Source: Janthinobacterium sp051380875
Lineage (GTDB): Bacteria > Pseudomonadota > Gammaproteobacteria > Burkholderiales > Burkholderiaceae_D
Assembly: GCF_051380875.1 (NCBI RefSeq)
Contig: NZ_JBNYXW010000016.1
Location: 62,001 to 126,000, forward strand
DNA: 64,000 nucleotides
Direction: 5' to 3'
The translations under genes were made by a program, and so were the position numbers. This document shows positions 17,629 through 24,041 of this stretch, one piece after another; the first letter of the stretch is position 1; every line of letters starts with the position of its first letter. The notes beneath the pieces were generated by a model. The model was not told where the DNA came from. It searched no databases and worked only from the letters and a program-made list of their open reading frames with translations.

Positions 17629-18048
17629 TTATGCTGGTTTCTTTTCGCAGTTGATCATCCAGGCCACGCCGAACTGGTCTTTCAGCATGCCGAAGCGCTG
17701 CGCCCAGAAGGTTTCCTGCAGCGGCATCTGGATGCTGCCATCGCGCGCCAGCGCGGCGAAGGCTCTTTCGGCTTCTTCCGGCGCATCGACGCTCAGGCAG
17801 ACCGAGCAGCCGCTCATGCCCTTGGCGCCATCTTCGGTGCCGCCGCCGTCCGACCCCATCAGCATGGTGGGGCCCAGTTGTACGGAACCATGCATGATCT
17901 TGTCGTACCAGTCTTCCTTGACTTGTTCCTGGCCCGGCGTGCCGCGAAACGGCATCAGGAAAAGGTTTTCGCCATGCAGGTGCTGGCGGTAGTATTCCAG
18001 CGCTTGCGCGCAATTGCCATTGAATTGCAAATACGCTTCGGTACGCAT
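17629..18048 (-). CDS. PhnB-like VOC-superfamily protein
   Basis: The start at 18048 has AGAGGAG upstream and gives 139 residues beginning MRTEAYLQFNGNCAQALEYY, the hallmark of the PhnB/YjdN glyoxalase-like family. The later text includes LVIDAPEEA-like CLSVDAPEEAERAFAALA and the C-terminal FGMLKDQFGVAWMIN. This fold binds a metal in many relatives, but the metal-site residues are not obvious here. The function is unknown. It is separated by about 78 bases from the downstream hypothetical gene. Confidence 0.8.
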   Translation of the reverse strand: MRTEAYLQFNGNCAQALEYYRQHLHGENLFLMPFRGTPGQEQVKEDWYDKIMHGSVQLGPTMLMGSDGGGTEDGAKGMSGCSVCLSVDAPEEAERAFAALARDGSIQMPLQETFWAQRFGMLKDQFGVAWMINCEKKPA

Positions 18049-18126
18049 GTTGGTCTCCTCTGGTTGCCCCGAAAGCACGATTGCATGCGGGACGTCCCAG
18101 TATAGGCGCTGGGCGGCCAAATTCAA

Positions 18127-18588
18127 TCAGCCTGGCGCCATCTCTTGCAGCCGCTCACGCACCTTGCCCAAGGTGCTAAGGATGCGTTCGGGGTTGCCGG
18201 CCAGGACGGCGCTGCCCATGTGCAACAAACTCGTAGCCAGGCTGATCCAGTGCCGCACGTCGTCGTTGCGGGCAATGCTCAGGCGTGCCGTGTCGAGCAG
18301 GCCGCTGAGCTGGCGCTGCGCCGTGTCCAGGCCCACGACGGTATGCCCTGCGGCATCGGCATACAGCGCGTTGGCTTGCTGGCGCAGTGCCACTTCCAGC
18401 GCGAACACGGCTTGCGCCTGGCTGTGGCTGATGGCGTTTTCTCCCTCGCTGGCGCGCTTGCGGATGGCGCGCATGACGGCGCCATGCAAGGTGACGGCCG
18501 CCTGCGACAGGCTGTCGGCCAGTTGCTCCACGCGCATGGCGCTGCTCAGGGCTGCTTCACGGCGTTCGCTGCCTGATGATCCATCCAT
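18127..18588 (-). CDS. Hypothetical helical protein, 153 residues
   Basis: An all-helical-looking protein (EQLADSLSQAAVTLHGAVMR, FALEVALRQQANALYADAAG) without signal peptide or TM segment. ATG 18588 has GGAGG five bases upstream, so the start is well supported although it overlaps the upstream lipoprotein gene by 43 bases. The overlap and shared direction indicate co-translation, and the two products may act together. No family is recognised. Confidence 0.6.
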   Translation of the reverse strand: MDGSSGSERREAALSSAMRVEQLADSLSQAAVTLHGAVMRAIRKRASEGENAISHSQAQAVFALEVALRQQANALYADAAGHTVVGLDTAQRQLSGLLDTARLSIARNDDVRHWISLATSLLHMGSAVLAGNPERILSTLGKVRERLQEMAPG

Positions 18589-19379
18589 CGTGCCTCCGTG
18601 GTGGTAGTGGGGGTGGCAGCCGTGGCCAAGCGCGCATGTTCGCGCGCCAATGCTGCCAGTTGTTGCCGTGCCAGCGTGTGGCGCAAGCCATATAGCTGGT
18701 ATTCCTCGATTTTGCTTTGCTGCACAGTTTTGGCCAGCACCGTCAGCAAGCGCAGCTGTGGCGTGTCGGTAAAGGCGAGGTCCATTTCCAGCAGGCCCAG
18801 CACGATATCGCGCTCGTTATCGCCTGCCTTGTCGTACAGGCGCAGCAGGCTTGCCAGTGTCGACAGCAGCGTTTGCACGGCGTCGTCGCCTTCGCGCAGC
18901 ACCTGTGCCAGTTGCGCCTGCTGGTCAGCCTCTCCCTGCAGGCGCGCAAGCAGGCGCAGCACGACGGTGTATGCCATCACGTCGCGGTCGACGATGCCGC
19001 TGTCGGGCCAGGCGCGAATGGCGCTGCCGGCCGCGTTGATTTCGCTGTCCAGGGCAAAGCGGTCCTTGCCCGCCAACCGGCCCAGGGCCTGCAAGTACAG
19101 CGACATGCCGCGCTGGATCAGCGCCACGTCCGCATGCATGGCACGGCGTTGCTGGTCGAGCACCTTTTCGCTGGCGTCCTGCGGCGGCGACAGGTAGGGC
19201 CGCAGGCGCGCATAGCTGTCGCGGTGGCGCAGCGCCAGTTCGCCGAAGGCTGGCAAGGCTTTTTCGCCAGCGGCCAGCGCGCGCACTTGCGCCAGGTCCG
19301 TGCGCGCGGTGGTGCAGCCGGACAGCAACAGCAGTTGCAGGCAGGCGATGGCGCAATAGCGGGTGGGCAGGGAAGGCAC
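18546..19379 (-). CDS. Helical lipoprotein, unknown function
   Basis: The likely start is GTG at 19379, which follows AGAGG by four bases and leads straight into a lipoprotein signal (CLQLLLLSGC, Cys at about residue 22). That gives 277 residues. The remainder is alpha-helical with heptad-like stretches (RLRPYLSPPQDASEKVLDQQRRAM, RDVMAYTVVLRLLARLQG). The frame runs on to 19481 without a sensible signal. It overlaps the 18127-18588 gene. Probably outer-membrane anchored in the periplasm; no family is recognised. Confidence 0.65.
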   Translation of the reverse strand: MPSLPTRYCAIACLQLLLLSGCTTARTDLAQVRALAAGEKALPAFGELALRHRDSYARLRPYLSPPQDASEKVLDQQRRAMHADVALIQRGMSLYLQALGRLAGKDRFALDSEINAAGSAIRAWPDSGIVDRDVMAYTVVLRLLARLQGEADQQAQLAQVLREGDDAVQTLLSTLASLLRLYDKAGDNERDIVLGLLEMDLAFTDTPQLRLLTVLAKTVQQSKIEEYQLYGLRHTLARQQLAALAREHARLATAATPTTTTEARWMDHQAANAVKQP

Positions 19380-19511
19380 GGCACCTCTCGACAGGAAATA
19401 CTGTATGGAAAGGTATTGTGGTGCTGGCTGGCCTTGCGCGCCTTGTGCGGGCGCAAGCGCCGTGCGATCAGCTGCTTGCAACAGCGGCCACGGCTGCCCT
19501 TGTTCCCGCCG

Positions 19512-20291
19512 TTATCGCGCTAATTGCTCGCGCCAGCCCAGTCCGGCAACAGTGTCGCCGCTGGGACGGTATTCGCAGCCGACCCAGCCCGTGTAGCCGA
19601 CCTGGTCGAGCAGCTTGAACAGGTGGCGGTAGTTGATCTCGCCCGTGCCCGGCTCGTGGCGGCCCGGCGTATCGGCGATCTGGATGTGGCGGATCAGGGG
19701 CAGCAGGGCGCGGATGGTATTGCTCAGTTCGCCTTCCATGCGCTGCATGTGATAAATGTCATATTGCAGGAAGATATTGCCGCGCTGGCAGTCGGCGATG
19801 ATATCGGCCGCCTGCTGGCTATGGTTCAGGAAGTAACCGGGCATGTCGTAATGGTTGATCGGTTCGATCAGCAAGCTGATGCCATGCGGGCGCAAGGCGT
19901 CGGCTGCAAATTGCAGGTTGCCGATCAGGCTTTGCCGAGCCCGCTCCAGGCGCATGCCGGCCGGTACGATGCCGGCCATGCAGTGCAGCTGCGTCGCGCC
20001 CAGCGCCAGCGCATACTCGAGCGCCCGCTGCACGCCGGCGCGAAACTCCTCGCCGCGCCGCGTATCGCAGGCGATACCGCGTTCGCCCCGCTCCCAATCG
20101 CCCGGTGGCAGGTTGAACAGGGCCAGCTGCAATTGATGCTGCTCAAGCTGCGCCTTGATCTGGCGCGCTTCGATGGCATACGGAAACAGGAATTCGACGG
20201 CATCGAAGCCCGCCTTGCGCGCGGCGGAAAAACGCTCGAGGAAGGGCAGTTCGGTAAACAGCAGGCTGAGATTGGCAGCGAAGTTCGGCAT
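19512..20291 (-). CDS. hyi: Hydroxypyruvate isomerase
   Basis: This 259-residue TIM-barrel (xylose isomerase-like) protein matches Hyi/OtnI: MPNFAANLSLLFTELPFLER, NLPPGDWERGERGIA and the metal-site segments LLIEPINHYDMPGYF, LQYDIYHMQRMEG and GCEYRP. It interconverts hydroxypyruvate and tartronate semialdehyde, in glyoxylate metabolism. The usual neighbours (glyoxylate carboligase, tartronate semialdehyde reductase) are not adjacent here. The Hyi assignment is strong; a closely related erythrose-type isomerase cannot be excluded. Confidence 0.85.
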   Translation of the reverse strand: MPNFAANLSLLFTELPFLERFSAARKAGFDAVEFLFPYAIEARQIKAQLEQHQLQLALFNLPPGDWERGERGIACDTRRGEEFRAGVQRALEYALALGATQLHCMAGIVPAGMRLERARQSLIGNLQFAADALRPHGISLLIEPINHYDMPGYFLNHSQQAADIIADCQRGNIFLQYDIYHMQRMEGELSNTIRALLPLIRHIQIADTPGRHEPGTGEINYRHLFKLLDQVGYTGWVGCEYRPSGDTVAGLGWREQLAR

Positions 20292-20355
20292 GGTCTGGGC
20301 GCAAAAAGAGAATAGCTATTATCCTAGCCCAATTTGGCAATTGGTGGCGGGCATG

Positions 20356-20393
20356 AAAAAACCGCTCCAGAAGCAAGTTCTGGAGCGGTTTTT
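20356..20393. terminator. Bidirectional Rho-independent terminator
   Basis: AAAAACCGCTCCAGAA and TTCTGGAGCGGTTTTT form a perfect stem with loop GCAAG, with A-tract and T-tract on the two sides. It terminates the leftward rhlE transcript after the 3' repeat element and lies just upstream of hyi. Confidence 0.85.
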
Positions 20394-20409
20394 GACAAAC
20401 ACAAACGCA

Positions 20410-20508
20410 GCCTGAAAGCGTAGCGAGCGGGAGTGATATTGCGTTGAGTCGCGCAGCCGTACTGGAGTACGGCGAGCAACGCAAACGCAATAGCGCCCCG
20501 CGCAGTAG
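20410..20508 (-). repeat. 3'-UTR structured repeat element, copy 2
   Basis: On the minus strand, 15 bases after the rhlE stop, CTACTGCGCGG opens the element, followed by the hairpin CCGTACTCCAGTACGG (20472-20457) and the end CTCGCTACG..TCAGGC. Then comes the terminator at 20393-20356. Order, orientation relative to transcription and position match copy 1 at 8627-8741. Confidence 0.65.
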
Positions 20509-20523
20509 CTTTAAGGCAGCGTT

Positions 20524-21897
20524 TTAGCGGCCGCGGCCACCGGAGCGGTGATTCGCCGCCGAGCGTGGCGCATTGCCCGAACGGTTGCCACCGCCACCGC
20601 CACCGCCCGATGGGCCGGCGCTGCGTGGCTTGGCGCCGCTGCCGCCGGTTTTCACGCGCACGACGGCGCCGGCTGGCGCACGGCTGTTGTTGCGGTGACC
20701 GCCGGTGCCGCTGCGCAATTGCACAGGCTGGGCGCGGGCGTTCAGGTCCGGTTCAAAACCTTCGATGACTTCGCGCGGCAGGGTTTGCTTGATCAGCTTT
20801 TCGATGTCTTTCAACATTTCGTGCTCATCCACGCAGACCAGCGAGACGGCTTCGCCCTTGGCGCCGGCACGGCCGGTACGGCCGATACGGTGCACATAGT
20901 CTTCTGGAATGTTCGGCAAGTCGTAGTTGACGACGTGCGGCAACTGGTCGATATCGATACCGCGCGCGGCGATGTCGGTGGCGACCAGCACTTGCAAGGT
21001 GCCATCCTTGAACTCGGACAGCGCGCGCGTGCGCGCCGACTGGCTCTTGTTGCCGTGGATGGCCAGGGCGCCAATGCCGTCCGCGCCCAGTTGCTCGACC
21101 AGTTTATTGGCGCCGTGCTTGGTGCGCGTAAATACCAGTACTTGCGTCCAGTTGTTCGACTTGATCAGGTAGGACAGCATCGGATGCTTCTTGTCGCGGT
21201 CGACCGGATGGATCTTTTGCTGGATCACTTCCACGGTCGAATTGCGGCGCGCTACTTCAATCATGGCTGGTTTGTTCAGCAAGCCATCGGCCAGGGCCTT
21301 GATTTCTTCCGAGAACGTTGCCGAGAACAGCAGGTTCTGGCGTTTCGGCGGCAGCACGGCCAGCACTTTCTTGATGTCGCGGATGAAGCCCATGTCGAGC
21401 ATGCGGTCGGCTTCGTCCAGGATCAGGATTTCCACTTTCGACAAGTCAACCGTGCCCTGGCCCATGTGGTCCAGCAAACGGCCCGGCGTGGCGACGAGGA
21501 CGTCGACGCCATGCTTCAATTGCTTGATTTGCGGGTTGATGCCGACGCCGCCGAAGATCACGGTGGAGTTCAGCTTGGTGTACTTGCCGTAGGTGCGCAC
21601 GCTTTCCTCGACCTGCGCGGCGAGTTCGCGCGTCGGTGCCAGGATCAGGGCGCGGATAGGGCGCGTGGAGGTGTTGCTGGTAATAGCCGCGCCGTTTGCG
21701 TCGGTCGACAGGCGGTGCAGCAGGGGCAGGGTGAAGCCGGCCGTCTTGCCGGTACCGGTTTGTGCACCGGCCAGCAAGTCGCCGCCAGCGAGCACGGCGG
21801 GAATCGCCTGTGTCTGGATCGGGGTCGGTACGGTGTAGCCGTGTTCGGTAACGGCACGAACGATAGCGTCGGACAATCCGAGGGAGGAAAAGGACAT
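20524..21897 (-). CDS. rhlE: DEAD-box ATP-dependent RNA helicase RhlE
   Basis: The start at 21897 (MSFSSLGLSDA) gives 457 residues. The Q motif, motif I AQTGTGKT, PTRELA, DEAD, SAT, and HRIGRTGRAG are intact. The C-terminal tail (about 385-457) is basic and Gly/Arg-rich (SGGGGGGGNRSG), typical of RhlE. It unwinds RNA in the cytosol, with roles in ribosome assembly and cold growth. A TATACT -10-like element at 22013-22018 implies a leader of about 110 bases. A frame open upstream of 21897 is not coding. Confidence 0.9.
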   Translation of the reverse strand: MSFSSLGLSDAIVRAVTEHGYTVPTPIQTQAIPAVLAGGDLLAGAQTGTGKTAGFTLPLLHRLSTDANGAAITSNTSTRPIRALILAPTRELAAQVEESVRTYGKYTKLNSTVIFGGVGINPQIKQLKHGVDVLVATPGRLLDHMGQGTVDLSKVEILILDEADRMLDMGFIRDIKKVLAVLPPKRQNLLFSATFSEEIKALADGLLNKPAMIEVARRNSTVEVIQQKIHPVDRDKKHPMLSYLIKSNNWTQVLVFTRTKHGANKLVEQLGADGIGALAIHGNKSQSARTRALSEFKDGTLQVLVATDIAARGIDIDQLPHVVNYDLPNIPEDYVHRIGRTGRAGAKGEAVSLVCVDEHEMLKDIEKLIKQTLPREVIEGFEPDLNARAQPVQLRSGTGGHRNNSRAPAGAVVRVKTGGSGAKPRSAGPSGGGGGGGNRSGNAPRSAANHRSGGRGR

Positions 21898-22012
21898 GGT
21901 AACTTTATTGTGAGATCGGCCTGTCGCCATCGTGGGGCGCCAGTCGCAGGCAATCAGATTAGGGGTCGAAAGACAGCGGCAAGGGGACTGGTCATATGTG
22001 CCGCACACGCGA

Positions 22013-22018
22013 AGTATA
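22013..22018 (-). promoter_or_regulatory. Possible -10 element of rhlE
   Basis: TATACT on the minus strand, with a TTGGAA-like -35 about 19 bases upstream, would give a 5' leader of roughly 110 bases. The spacing is not ideal. Confidence 0.35.
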
Positions 22019-22094
22019 ACAGCCTTGCATAAAAGCGTTCCAACTGTTTCAAGTTTGCAAGGTGCAGGGCGCCGCTCGTGTGGCCGAACACGCG

Positions 22095-22110
22095 TGCGAC
22101 ACCTGTCGCA
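22095..22110. promoter_or_regulatory. Palindromic operator 1 upstream of the BlaI-type gene
   Basis: TGCGACACCTGTCGCA is a perfect seven-base-arm palindrome. Its half-site TGTCGCA recurs in operator 2, whose centre lies 33 bases away (about three helical turns). Both lie before the BlaI-family gene, which is expected to bind such a dyad. Confidence 0.65.
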
Positions 22111-22118
22111 GATTTCGC

Positions 22119-22147
22119 TTGCATGCGTGTGACGCATGTCGCATAAT
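22119..22147 (+). promoter_or_regulatory. Sigma-70-like promoter of the BlaI-type operon
   Basis: A -35 TTGCAT (22119-22124) and -10 CATAAT (22142-22147) are separated by 17 bases. Operator 2 covers the spacer and touches the -10, so repressor binding would block polymerase. Confidence 0.6.
22128..22143. promoter_or_regulatory. Palindromic operator 2 upstream of the BlaI-type gene
   Basis: TGTGACGCATGTCGCA is a near-perfect palindrome sharing the GAC-N4-GTC core with operator 1. It sits inside the promoter. Confidence 0.6.
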
Positions 22148-22175
22148 TGATTCATTCGTCACATAAGGAGTCTCC

Positions 22176-22553
22176 ATGGCCACGCCATCCGTTACCGAAC
22201 TGTCGTTATTGAAAGCCCTGTGGAAGGAGCAGCCCCTGTCCGCGCGCGAATTACATGCCCGCGTGGAAGAAGAGCTGGGCTGGTCGTTTTCGTCCACGCG
22301 CAAGACGCTCGAACGCATGCTGGACAAGGGCATGCTGCTGCAACGCAGCGTGCACGGCGTGCTGGTGTATGAGGCGAACGTGGACAAGGTGGCCACCCTG
22401 GCCGCGTTTGCCCACGATTTCGGCCGGCGCGTGATGGAAATCGACAGTCCCTTGCCGGTCAGTATGTTTACGGGCAGCAAACTGGTGGACCAGCAGGAGT
22501 TGGCGGCGCTGGAACAATTGCTGCAGGACTGGCCCGCTGACGCAAAGGAGTAA
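22176..22553 (+). CDS. BlaI/MecI-family winged-helix repressor
   Basis: This 125-residue repressor has AAGGAG seven bases upstream. Residues 5-75 form the BlaI winged helix (TELSLLKALWKEQPLSARELH, WSFSSTRKTLERMLDKGML) and the rest is the dimerisation part. In the family it represses its own operon and is inactivated by a partner M56 peptidase, which here is the very next gene (three bases away). The two palindromes at 22095-22143 are the likely targets. No beta-lactamase gene follows. Confidence 0.88.
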   Translation: MATPSVTELSLLKALWKEQPLSARELHARVEEELGWSFSSTRKTLERMLDKGMLLQRSVHGVLVYEANVDKVATLAAFAHDFGRRVMEIDSPLPVSMFTGSKLVDQQELAALEQLLQDWPADAKE

Positions 22554-22556
22554 GCG

Positions 22557-23996
22557 ATGCTGCTCTTCTCACTTACCCTGTTGCAGGCCAGCGCCGCCTG
22601 CCTTCTGACCGGTCTGCTGTTGTGGGGCTTGCTGAGCCTGGCGCAACGGCGCTGGCCGGCGCTGGCGGCCCAGCGCAGCGTATGGCTCGGTGCGCAGCTG
22701 GTGCTGACCACCGCATTTTTGCTGCCGCTGCTGCCCGACAGCCAGCAGTTGAGCGTGGTGCCCGAGGTGGCCGTGCCTGTGGCGCTGGTCAACCAGGCAT
22801 TCATCGCGCCTGCAGACATGGCCTTGCCGGCGGTGGCGGCCAGCGTTCCATCCGGCGCTGCCTGGCTGGCCTTGGTGCCCACCGCGTGGGGCCTGATCTA
22901 TCTGCTGGGCCTGGCTTACTCAGCATGGCGCTATCAGCGCGGTCGCGCCATGATGCACACGCTGCTCACACTGGCGCACCCACGCCGCTTGCATGGCCTG
23001 GAGGTGCTGCAAGTGGACGCGCCGATTTCGCCGATGCTGGTGGGCGTGTGGCGCCCGCGCCTGCTGCTTCCGGCGCACCTGGCGCAATTCACGCCCGAAC
23101 AGCAGCAACTGGTGATCGCCCATGAACTGACCCATGCGCGCCGTCGCGATCCATTGTTCCTGCTGCTGGCCACGATCTTGCAGGCGCTGCTGTGGTTCAA
23201 TCCGGCTGCGCGCTGGCTGGCCGGCAAGCTGGCTTGGGCGCAGGAATTGGGCTGCGACCGCCACGTGCTGGCTGGCCGTTCGCAGCGCCAGCGCCAGCAA
23301 TATGCAGCGGCGCTGGTGAAGCAATTGGGCTTGCAGGCACAGTCCTTGAGGGGCTTGGCCTTCGGCGGCAGCAAGGACGGCATGATCGACCGTCTGGTCC
23401 GCCTGCGCGATGGCCAGCCGTGCATGGCGCCAGCGCTGCGCGCGCTGACGGCTCTGGTGCTGTGCGCCATCGGCGCCGCCAGCCTGGCGCTGCAGCCGGC
23501 CCTGGCCTGGACGGCGGCGACTGTGCCGGCTGAGATCACGGCCCCGCCAGCGACGGCGCCGATGGCCTGGCGCAATCCGCTGGCCAGCATGCGCGTCACC
23601 GGTTTCTTTGGCGTAGTGCGGCCTACCAACCCGAACGGCTTGCGTGGGCTGGATCTGGCGGCCAGGCGGGGCACGCCCGTGCAGGCGGTGGCGGACGGCA
23701 TCGCCACTGTCAGCGAGGATGCGCGCCTGGGCAAGGCTGTGCGCGTTGACCATGGCGGTGGCTGGCAATCGCTGTACGCCCACCTCGATAGCGTGAACGT
23801 CAGCAACGGCGACGCCGTAACAAGCGCGCAGCTAATCGGCACCGTGGGTGACACGGGCCGCGCCACCGGGCCGCACCTGCACTTCCAGGCCTGGCACAAC
23901 GACCAGTTGCAAGACCCGCAAAGCCGGCTGGCCGGGCTGGACGCGAATGCCAGCGTGCGCGCCCTGCGCATGCGCAAGGAACAGTTCGGCCGCTAA
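22557..23996 (+). CDS. M56 (BlaR1-like) metallopeptidase fused to M23-like domain
   Basis: This 479-residue protein has four predicted TM helices (about 3-25, 42-60, 105-125, 295-315) with a BlaR1-type peptidase loop carrying HELTH (189-193) and the third ligand E230. The penicillin-binding sensor of BlaR1 is replaced by an M23/LytM-like domain at about 340-460, placed outside the inner membrane. That domain keeps Asp366, His409 and GPHLHF (His440, His442), but the first zinc ligand is Leu362 instead of His. It may therefore bind rather than cut peptidoglycan. The expected role is sensing envelope material and destroying the BlaI-type repressor. Its ribosome site overlaps the repressor gene end. 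Confidence 0.85.
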   Translation: MLLFSLTLLQASAACLLTGLLLWGLLSLAQRRWPALAAQRSVWLGAQLVLTTAFLLPLLPDSQQLSVVPEVAVPVALVNQAFIAPADMALPAVAASVPSGAAWLALVPTAWGLIYLLGLAYSAWRYQRGRAMMHTLLTLAHPRRLHGLEVLQVDAPISPMLVGVWRPRLLLPAHLAQFTPEQQQLVIAHELTHARRRDPLFLLLATILQALLWFNPAARWLAGKLAWAQELGCDRHVLAGRSQRQRQQYAAALVKQLGLQAQSLRGLAFGGSKDGMIDRLVRLRDGQPCMAPALRALTALVLCAIGAASLALQPALAWTAATVPAEITAPPATAPMAWRNPLASMRVTGFFGVVRPTNPNGLRGLDLAARRGTPVQAVADGIATVSEDARLGKAVRVDHGGGWQSLYAHLDSVNVSNGDAVTSAQLIGTVGDTGRATGPHLHFQAWHNDQLQDPQSRLAGLDANASVRALRMRKEQFGR

Positions 23997-24041
23997 TTGC
24001 GTTGCTAACCCCGGCTTTTCTCCACGCTACTTAGGATTTTC

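Noticed and set aside
22176..23996. Beta-lactam resistance locus (blaI-blaR1)
   Set aside because: No beta-lactamase follows, the penicillin-binding sensor is absent and the next gene is a TonB receptor.
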